DNA from: Bacillota bacterium
GTDB taxonomy: Bacteria > Eremiobacterota > SpSt-956 > JAKJGF01
Assembly: GCA_029555925.1 (NCBI GenBank)
Contig: JAKPQU010000155.1
Location: forward strand, 1-15,976
Reading direction: 5' to 3'
Length of the DNA stretch: 15,976 bases
A program made the position numbers and the translations under genes. The notes beneath the pieces are model-generated. The model saw only the letters and a program-made list of their open reading frames with translations. It was not told the origin of the DNA and made no database searches. Below are positions 9,201 through 14,287 of the stretch, piece by piece (the first letter of the stretch is position 1; every line of letters begins with the position of its first letter).

Positions 9201-9234
9201 ATCGTAACGCGTAACGTGTTACGGATCACGATTT
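9201..9234. repeat. Heptamer-repeat near-palindrome, CGTTACG variant, in the leader of the kinase-TPR gene
   Basis: Units of period 7 (ATCGTAA, CGCGTAA, CGTGTTA, CGGATCA) make an imperfect palindrome extending to about 9198-9235. The outer 8 bases and an inner CGTAAC/GTTACG pair match. Read in the gene's direction it ends in TTACGCGTTACGATTT, 20 bases before the ATG at 9180. TTACGCGTTACG also occurs in the 288-365 element. Confidence 0.75.
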
Positions 9235-9254
9235 ATATAAGTTAAACTCTAGAA

Positions 9255-9286
9255 ATTATATTAACTGAAATTACATTAAAAGTCAA
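9255..9286 (-). promoter_or_regulatory. Probable promoter for the kinase-TPR operon
   Basis: On the minus strand TTGACT (9286-9281) is followed by a 17-base spacer and TAATAT (9263-9258). A perfect TATAAT overlaps it at 9260-9255, with a longer 20-base spacer. The start would be near 9248, so the roughly 68-base leader includes the 9201-9234 heptamer palindrome. Confidence 0.5.
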
Positions 9287-9303
9287 TTAATTTATATGAG
9301 AAT

Positions 9304-9350
9304 CGTGAAGGGTGAAGGGTGAAGAGAGGAATAGGTTCTCATTCTTCGTT
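9304..9350. repeat. Heptamer repeat, GGTGAAG variant
   Basis: CGTGAAG is followed by two GGTGAAG copies from 9304 to 9324 at period 7. GAAGAGA just after (9322-9328) can pair loosely with TCTCATTCTTC-type sequence at 9338-9348. The element lies in the 277-base spacer between the PBP4-type and kinase genes. It is the shortest and least paired member of the family here. Confidence 0.6.
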
Positions 9351-9368
9351 GTAACGGCCATGGCAGTC

Positions 9369-9429
9369 AGTGAAAAGTGAGTAGTGAGTAGTGAAAAGTA
9401 AGTAAAATGCCGTTTTTTCACTTTTCACT
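9369..9429. repeat. Heptamer-repeat hairpin, AGTGAAT variant, downstream of the PBP4-type gene
   Basis: Five units of period 7 run from 9369 to 9403 (AGTGAAA, AGTGAGT twice, AGTGAAA, AGTAAGT). A complementary arm of TTTTCACTTTTCACT type ends at 9429. Bases 9390-9403 or 9369-9382 can both pair with the right arm, so alternative stems are possible. The element begins 29 bases beyond the stop codon of the PBP4-type gene and could act as its terminator, but no clear U-run follows in that direction. Confidence 0.65.
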
Positions 9430-9457
9430 CTTTTTAAAATGCACTCACTATCAGATG

Positions 9458-10906
9458 TCAGATAGGCTTCTTACATGATGCCAGCACCGTAACTATTCTA
9501 TCTTCTCCGTCTTTTGCCGCCCATTCCGGAACATTATTACTGACTATAGAAAAAACGAGTGACTGTCCGTAAGAAGTTGTCACATACCCAGAAAGGGCTG
9601 ACACTCCGTTCAGGGTACCTGTCTTACCTTTAAGATTTCCATTTGCCCTGGTTCCTCTGAACCTTTTTTTCAGGGTACCGTCTACACCTGCTACGGAAAG
9701 GCTATCTATAAAACTTTTACGGTATTCCGAATTGTTCATAAAGGTAAGGATATCTACAATTATACGGGCAGTCACACGATTCTCCGGGGAAAGGCCTGAG
9801 CCGTCCACCATAGTAAGACCTTTTACATCTGTGCCAATATAACCAAGAAATCCTTTTACAATACTGCTTCCATTTTCTGATGTTCCATAGCCATTGTAAA
9901 TGCCTCCAAGAGTTTTCAGGAGCATTTCTGCTGAAAGATTATCACTTTCTTTATTTATATAGGCTATTGCCCGGGGCAGAGGTGGTGACTTGTGAGAGCA
10001 CAACAGAACAAGCTCATTTCTCTTATAACTTTCTTTTTTCAGGTCTATAAGCCTTACATGTCCTTTTATTTTTATACCCCTGGCTTTCAAAATTTTTGCA
10101 AAAACAGAAGCAGTATACAGAGCAGGCTGATGAACATTCACATAGACTTCCATTGTGGAATAACTGACCGGTATAGAACCGGCTATGGTAATTCTATTGT
10201 TATTTTCTCCGGGATAGACAGAAATAGTCTGGTCTTTATTAGATGTTACTGCCTTATTGACTATGCTGAATATACCTGCAGGAGGAAATAAAGTTACAAC
10301 AGCAGGAAGACCGGAAGCTTTACCGGGAGAAATCCTGACATCAACAACATTTTCATTCAAAGAAAGAGGACTTATTTCCGCACTGTAAGATTCAAATTTA
10401 TATTCATCTTTCCAGCCTTTTCCTCTCAGATTTCTATCAAAAAAACTATCGTCTGCTATTAAATCTCCTTCTATCATTCTTATACCCTGTAAATAAAGAT
10501 TCTGTGCCATATCTTCGAAAATCTTTACGGGAGGTTTATTGAAATAAACACAGTGTGTCGGGTCTCCGTTACTGTAAATAATTAAATCTCCTTCTACTTT
10601 ACCATTGCTGACATTCCCGTAAATATTCGTATCGAAACGAAAGGTATCGGTCAATTTATAAAGGGCTGTGGCAGTAGTAAAAATCTTCATATTGGATGCA
10701 GGAGCCAGAGACAGGTCTTTATTATAATCATATATAACTTCACCGGTTTTCAGGGATTTTATATAAACAGAAACTTTCCCTCCGTAAAAAGAAGAATCTG
10801 AAAGAATATAATCTATGTTAGATTGAATATATTCCTTTCCCCCTGCAAAAGAAGGATTTAATGATAGATAAAGCAGGATAAAAAGAATAATGAAAAATTT
10901 TCTCAT
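9458..10906 (-). CDS. dacB: D-alanyl-D-alanine carboxypeptidase/endopeptidase, PBP4 family
   Basis: A 482-residue low-molecular-mass class C penicillin-binding protein that trims D-Ala from, or cleaves crosslinks in, peptidoglycan outside the cytoplasmic membrane. A Sec signal peptide is evident: MRK, a hydrophobic run, then SFA-GG at about 19-23. All three serine-acyltransferase motifs are present: SNMK at 71-74 (nucleophile Ser71), SDN at 321-323 and KTG at 428-430. The roughly 250-residue spacing between the first two motifs is the hallmark insertion of the PBP4/DacB family, and the length is normal. The ATG is well supported by AGGAGG at 10912-10917. The gene stands alone between heptamer hairpins on both sides, with a candidate promoter at 10973-11001. 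It fits functionally with the Amj-like flippase nearby, but the two are not in one operon. Confidence 0.93.
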   Translation of the reverse strand: MRKFFIILFILLYLSLNPSFAGGKEYIQSNIDYILSDSSFYGGKVSVYIKSLKTGEVIYDYNKDLSLAPASNMKIFTTATALYKLTDTFRFDTNIYGNVSNGKVEGDLIIYSNGDPTHCVYFNKPPVKIFEDMAQNLYLQGIRMIEGDLIADDSFFDRNLRGKGWKDEYKFESYSAEISPLSLNENVVDVRISPGKASGLPAVVTLFPPAGIFSIVNKAVTSNKDQTISVYPGENNNRITIAGSIPVSYSTMEVYVNVHQPALYTASVFAKILKARGIKIKGHVRLIDLKKESYKRNELVLLCSHKSPPLPRAIAYINKESDNLSAEMLLKTLGGIYNGYGTSENGSSIVKGFLGYIGTDVKGLTMVDGSGLSPENRVTARIIVDILTFMNNSEYRKSFIDSLSVAGVDGTLKKRFRGTRANGNLKGKTGTLNGVSALSGYVTTSYGQSLVFSIVSNNVPEWAAKDGEDRIVTVLASCKKPI

Positions 10907-10923
10907 ATATGCCTCCTGAATAT

Positions 10924-10972
10924 AGTGAATAGTGAATGGTGAGTAGTGAATGGTCTACTCACTGTTCACTGT
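10924..10972. repeat. Heptamer-repeat hairpin, AGTGAAT variant, in the leader of the PBP4-type gene
   Basis: Units of period 7 run AGTGAAT twice, GGTGAGT and AGTGAAT (10924-10951), then a linker, then TCACTGT twice to 10972. Bases 10931-10946 pair with 10955-10970 at 14 of 16 positions around an 8-base loop, a strong hairpin. It sits 17 bases before the ATG at 10906, immediately upstream of the AGGAGG ribosome site. Confidence 0.75.
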
Positions 10973-11001
10973 ATTTTATATCACTTTTCCAACCAGTGCA
11001 A
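10973..11001 (-). promoter_or_regulatory. Candidate promoter for the PBP4-type gene
   Basis: On the minus strand TTGCAC (11001-10996) is followed by a 17-base spacer and TAAAAT (10978-10973). The predicted start near 10966 would fall inside the heptamer hairpin arm, so the element would overlap the 5' end of the transcript. Both boxes deviate from consensus, so confidence is modest. Confidence 0.35.
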
Positions 11002-11101
11002 GATGTTATAATTATTTACTGTTACAAAAAAGGATTTCTATGTTAGATGTAGAAAATTCCTTTTTCTGACAAGAAAATCTGTAAAATATAAAAAAATTTC
11101 T

Positions 11102-11142
11102 TGCGTAACTAATTACGCATTACGTATTACGCATCACGAATC
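11102..11142. repeat. Heptamer repeat with hairpin, CGTTACG variant, in the leader of the ATP-grasp gene
   Basis: ATTACGC, ATTACGT, ATTACGC and ATCACGA follow each other at period 7 (11112-11139). TGCGTAA at 11102-11108 pairs perfectly with TTACGCA at 11113-11119 around a 4-base loop. The element ends right at the GAGAGG ribosome site (11143-11148), 14 bases before the ATG at 11156. Polarity relative to the gene is the same as in the elements before the Amj-like and kinase-TPR genes. Confidence 0.75.
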
Positions 11143-11155
11143 GAGAGGCTATGAG

Positions 11156-12133
11156 ATGAGTAAAACAAAAGAAAAATTTAATAAAAAGATAGGAATTCTT
11201 CACAGAGAAGAAGGGCCCATGCCTGACAGACTCATTGAAGAAATAAATAAAAAAGAGATAGACGGAATAAGGGCAGAAAAGTGTAAAATTTCAGAAATAC
11301 ATCCTGCAGAACCATGCGAATATACGGTAATAATAGATAGAGCATCTCATTGCCTGCCATTTTTAAGGGAATATGTAAAAAATGCCCTTTTATCGGGATG
11401 TTATGTAATAAATAACCCTTACAGATTTGAACCGGATAAATTTTTCGATTATACTGTAGCAAAAAGAGCCGGTATAAATCTTCCAAGAACAGTACTTCTT
11501 CCGTCAAAAAGTTACAGAGTCGATCCATGTTATCGTCCTATAGGCCAGGAAGATCTCATGAATTTATCCTATCCTTTAAACTGGGACAAGATAACTTCTT
11601 ATATAGGATTTCCGGCTGTATTGAAACCGGCACTCGGAGTAGGGTGGAAACATCTGACAATAGTAAACAATTTTCACGAATTAATTGATGCCTATGATCG
11701 TTCAGGTCATCATGTAATGATACTTCAGGAAAAGATTGAATACCAGCATTTTGTCCGTACTTTTGTTCTCGGCAAAAAATATGTATGTCCTGTAAAATAT
11801 ATACCGGAAAAGAGGGAATATATATGTGATCACAAACATCTGGGAAGAGACCTGGGGAAATATATCGTAAATACTTCTATAAAACTCTGTAAAGCCCTTG
11901 ACTATGATATGAATATTGTAGAATGGGCAATAAAAGACGGAATTCCCTATGCCATCGACTTTACAGATCTGGTACCTGATGCAAATCCGCAATCTATAAC
12001 TCATTTTTATTACGAATGGTTTATAGAGCATATGACAAAAGTAGCTCTTGAATATGCCCTTCACACACCAAGATCCAGGTGCTGGCCTTCAATAAATAAT
12101 TTAATAGGCCGAACTGTAGAAAAATATTCGTAA
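11156..12133 (+). CDS. ATP-grasp family ligase of unknown substrate
   Basis: A 325-residue protein with the layout of an ATP-grasp carboxylate-amine ligase. An N-terminal alpha/beta region contains VINNPYRFEPDKFFDYTVAKRAGINLP (81-110), typical of the pre-ATP-grasp/linker segment. The ATP-binding strand is FPAVLKPALGVGW, with Lys157 as the expected nucleotide-binding lysine. ILQEKI (189-194) is the adenine-binding edge. NIVEWAI followed by IPYAIDFTDLVPDAN offers Glu256, Asp268 and Asn277 as candidate metal or phosphate ligands. There is no signal peptide or membrane segment. The family adds an acid to an amine or thiol via an acyl-phosphate, and nothing here identifies the substrate. GAGAGG at 11143-11148 supports the ATG; an ATG five bases upstream reads into an immediate stop. 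The gene is transcribed divergently from the PBP4-type gene. Its last 46 bases are duplicated just downstream. Confidence 0.75.
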   Translation: MSKTKEKFNKKIGILHREEGPMPDRLIEEINKKEIDGIRAEKCKISEIHPAEPCEYTVIIDRASHCLPFLREYVKNALLSGCYVINNPYRFEPDKFFDYTVAKRAGINLPRTVLLPSKSYRVDPCYRPIGQEDLMNLSYPLNWDKITSYIGFPAVLKPALGVGWKHLTIVNNFHELIDAYDRSGHHVMILQEKIEYQHFVRTFVLGKKYVCPVKYIPEKREYICDHKHLGRDLGKYIVNTSIKLCKALDYDMNIVEWAIKDGIPYAIDFTDLVPDANPQSITHFYYEWFIEHMTKVALEYALHTPRSRCWPSINNLIGRTVEKYS

Positions 12134-12213
12134 TTATTATTCAATTATTGTTCAATAAATAATTTAGCAAACCGAACCGTAGAAAAATATTCGTGATTAT
12201 TATTCAATTATTG
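12088..12213. repeat. 63-bp imperfect tandem duplication across a convergent gene junction
   Basis: Unit 1 (12088-12150) and unit 2 (12151-12213) abut exactly and match at 57 of 63 positions; all six differences are transitions. Unit 1 contains the last 46 bases of the ATP-grasp gene. Unit 2 contains a second copy of that tail plus the last 14 bases of the facing small gene. Unit 2 still encodes the tail in frame (SINNL, two changed residues, RTVEKYS) and has a stop at the same place, TGA instead of TAA. Without the duplication the two stop codons would be only about 3 bases apart. Confidence 0.9.
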
Positions 12214-12775
12214 TCAGAGTCTGAGGTACACTGCTATTTGTACCCTTATTTGTAGCTACCTTTGTCTGGCTCAGACCGTTATCTACAGTAACTGTAGAAG
12301 TATTTGTCTTTACAGAGTCTGTGAAAGCTTTAAATTTATCAGAAAGTTTACCGGAAACTCCTTTAAGTTTTTCCTGATTTGCGAGAAATGCTTCTTTTAC
12401 TCCTCCATGTCTGGATATTTCGTTACCTGCATATATTCCGAGTGCAGCTCCCATAGGTCCGAGGGTCATCATACCTACTGTTGCTGCGACTCCCATAGTA
12501 ACACCTTTTTTAACATCCAGTCCGCCGGCAGGAGGAGCTGTTACGGTTGTACCGTTTGCATGAGTTGCTTCTTCATTTACAGGAGAGGTATCCTGTTTTA
12601 CCTCAGGAGCAGATGAAATAGTTACACTGTCTGCCTGTTTCGTTTCCGATGCACCTTTAAATCCTTCAACAAATTCATTTGATCTGGCAGCAAGCTGACT
12701 GGTAGCTTTTTTAAGACCACTGCTTAACTGCCCTAACTGGGCACCCCATTTTTTAGTATCGATACTTCCAAGCAT
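12200..12775 (-). CDS. Small glycine-rich hypothetical protein with a possible membrane-inserting segment
   Basis: I do not recognise this 191-residue protein as a named family. It has an amphipathic N-terminal helix (about 8-40), a polar low-complexity stretch rich in Ser, Thr, Glu and Ala containing DSVTISS (49-55), and a Pro/Gly hinge. A hydrophobic Gly/Ala/Met segment follows at 91-116 with regularly spaced glycines, like a glycine zipper. Then comes a charged helix (123-157) and a Thr/Asn/Ser-rich tail. There is no Sec signal peptide. The glycine-zipper segment suggests membrane association or oligomerisation, but this is inference. TGAGGTGA at 12783-12790 is an excellent ribosome site, implying high translation. 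The gene lies 107 bases downstream of a membrane-anchored kinase gene and could be co-transcribed; its many Ser/Thr residues make it a conceivable kinase substrate. Its last codons lie within the tandem duplication. Confidence 0.7.
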   Translation of the reverse strand: MLGSIDTKKWGAQLGQLSSGLKKATSQLAARSNEFVEGFKGASETKQADSVTISSAPEVKQDTSPVNEEATHANGTTVTAPPAGGLDVKKGVTMGVAATVGMMTLGPMGAALGIYAGNEISRHGGVKEAFLANQEKLKGVSGKLSDKFKAFTDSVKTNTSTVTVDNGLSQTKVATNKGTNSSVPQTLTIIE

Positions 12776-12837
12776 AAATAAATCACCTCATTTTTCTTAT
12801 AAAGACTATAACACAGGGAAATTTATTTTAAAAGAAA

Positions 12838-12853
12838 AATTTGTAAACAAATT
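12838..12853. promoter_or_regulatory. Short dyad, possible operator
   Basis: AATTTGT and ACAAATT form 7-base inverted arms around a 2-base centre, in the 107-base gap between the kinase and small-protein genes. It could be a repressor site or a weak terminator for the kinase gene. AT-rich dyads of this length also occur by chance, so the call is tentative. Confidence 0.25.
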
Positions 12854-12882
12854 GTTAACTTTTTTCATTACTACGGGATCGT

Positions 12883-14205
12883 TTAGCGATTATCAGGGAT
12901 TTCCACAGTCTTTTTAACCAGCTCAGAAAGAAATGTGGCTATTTCCAGTTCTTTTGCTCCTTCTGCTTTATCCTTTAAATCCTGATAACGTTTATAATGA
13001 TAGGAAAATTTATCGATGCAAAAATTAAGATCTCTATTCAATTTATTTAGATACTCTTCGCCTTTGAGCCTTTTATCACTGTAAAAATATATTACACCAA
13101 TATAATAATTGGCCTGAAGGTTTTCAGGATCATGTCTCAGGACATGCTCACAGGCAGTTATGGTACCATTCATATCTCTTTCATCGTATAATTTGTCTGC
13201 TTTTAAAAGCATATAATTTGCTATTAAGCTGTCATAGAAACATATAAAAGTAATTAAAGAGATCAATATCAGACAGATTCCTGCTTTTAATGCAAATGAT
13301 TTAACACGGGGTGTATCTTCCCTGGCTGGTTTTTCCGGGGGATATATGTCACGAGGAATTACAAATTCCGGATGGGGAATGCCGTCAAATTTATCCTTGA
13401 CGAACTTTAAATCCCTGAGGAGTTCTTCCGGGCTTTTATATCTTTTATCAAGAGATTTTCCGGTGGCTTTAAATAATACATATTCAAATTCTTTTGAAAA
13501 CTCCTGGTTATATTTCCTTAAAGGTTTAAGATGAAAATCTACTGAAGACGGGTCTTCTCCCGTAAGAAGCCTGTGAAGTGAAATACCCAGGGAATAAATA
13601 TCAGATCTTGGTTCGGTATGCCCGTCATACTGTTCAGGAGGTGCATAACCGCGGGAGCCGATACGAACAGTATCATTATTATTGGGTCCTTTAAATTCTT
13701 TCGCCACAGTAAAATCTATGAGGCTTATATGATTATCTTCTGAAACTACAATATTGGATGGTTTTATATCTCTTACTACTACAGGATAAGGTTTTATATT
13801 ATAGAGATATACAAGAATATCTGCCAGTTGTATTGCCCAGTCAAGAACGACAGCTTCTTCGAAAGGCGTATTCTGCTCTCTGAGAAGTCTCTCCAGGTTT
13901 TTCCCTCCCATATCCTGCACTAAAAGAAAATGATTTCCTTCTTCTTCAAAATAATCATAACCTTTGGGCAATCCGTGATGGTCCAGTCGTCTGAGTATTT
14001 CGTATTCTTTCTTAAATAAAACTATATTTTCAGCATGAATCGAAGGTTCCTCAGGGTCTGTTCTCAATTCTTTCAATATCAGTTTTTTCTTTTCCTCCAT
14101 ATCCTCTGCTTCATATACAAAACACTGCCCGCCCTGGCCTACAATATTAGTAATTTTATATCTTCCTCTGACAACTTTATCCATTGTTAAAGGCTGTGTA
14201 TCCAA
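12883..14205 (-). CDS. Membrane-anchored Ser/Thr protein kinase with DFT motif and short TPR-like tail
   Basis: A 440-residue Hanks-type kinase (about 16-268). It has glycine loop GQGGQCFVY at 23-31, ILK lysine at 45, catalytic loop VRDIKPSN with Asp146 (His replaced by Val), and DFT at 164-166 where DFG is usual. RIGSRGYAPPEQYDG and SDIYSLG follow in the activation/P+1 region. After a Pro-rich juxtamembrane stretch there is one transmembrane helix (about 304-324), then a roughly 115-residue, mostly helical region with a TPR-like unit (330-380), predicted outside the membrane. The Mg-binding Asp is retained, so activity is possible despite the DFG change. The start is TTG at 14205-14203, chosen because GGAGGT (14221-14216) lies 10 bases upstream; the next ATG, 21 bases in, is too far. 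It lies 82 bases downstream of a HEAT-repeat gene and upstream of the small glycine-rich protein, probably as one cluster. Confidence 0.87.
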   Translation of the reverse strand: MDTQPLTMDKVVRGRYKITNIVGQGGQCFVYEAEDMEEKKKLILKELRTDPEEPSIHAENIVLFKKEYEILRRLDHHGLPKGYDYFEEEGNHFLLVQDMGGKNLERLLREQNTPFEEAVVLDWAIQLADILVYLYNIKPYPVVVRDIKPSNIVVSEDNHISLIDFTVAKEFKGPNNNDTVRIGSRGYAPPEQYDGHTEPRSDIYSLGISLHRLLTGEDPSSVDFHLKPLRKYNQEFSKEFEYVLFKATGKSLDKRYKSPEELLRDLKFVKDKFDGIPHPEFVIPRDIYPPEKPAREDTPRVKSFALKAGICLILISLITFICFYDSLIANYMLLKADKLYDERDMNGTITACEHVLRHDPENLQANYYIGVIYFYSDKRLKGEEYLNKLNRDLNFCIDKFSYHYKRYQDLKDKAEGAKELEIATFLSELVKKTVEIPDNR

Positions 14206-14226
14206 TGTTTAACCTACCTCCATAAT

Positions 14227-14283
14227 CAGTGACCAGTGACCAGTAACTTCCAACTGGTCACTGGTCACTGATAACTGCTCACT
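14227..14283. repeat. Heptamer-repeat perfect hairpin, AGTGACC variant
   Basis: AGTGACC twice and AGTAACT (14228-14248) face GGTCACT twice, GATAACT and GCTCACT (14256-14283), all at period 7. Bases 14227-14244 pair with 14253-14270 perfectly (18 bp) around an 8-base loop, the strongest stem in the window. It starts 4 bases past the HEAT-gene stop codon and ends 5 bases before the GGAGGT of the kinase gene. No U-run follows it in the direction of transcription, so a classical intrinsic terminator is not supported. An attenuator or mRNA-stability element is conceivable. Confidence 0.85.
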
Positions 14284-14287
14284 GTAA

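Noticed and set aside
11066..11092. Promoter for the ATP-grasp gene (CTGACA and TATAAA)
   Set aside because: The spacer is only 15 bases and both boxes are weak in a very A-rich stretch. I could not find a better one, so the promoter of this gene is left unassigned.
14227..14270. Intrinsic terminator after the HEAT-repeat gene
   Set aside because: The stem is perfect but no U-tract follows on the minus strand; the kinase ribosome site comes almost immediately.
14227..14283. Insertion-sequence terminal repeats or an attachment site
   Set aside because: The arms flank only an 8-base loop, there is no transposase or target duplication, and the same architecture recurs at unrelated spacers.
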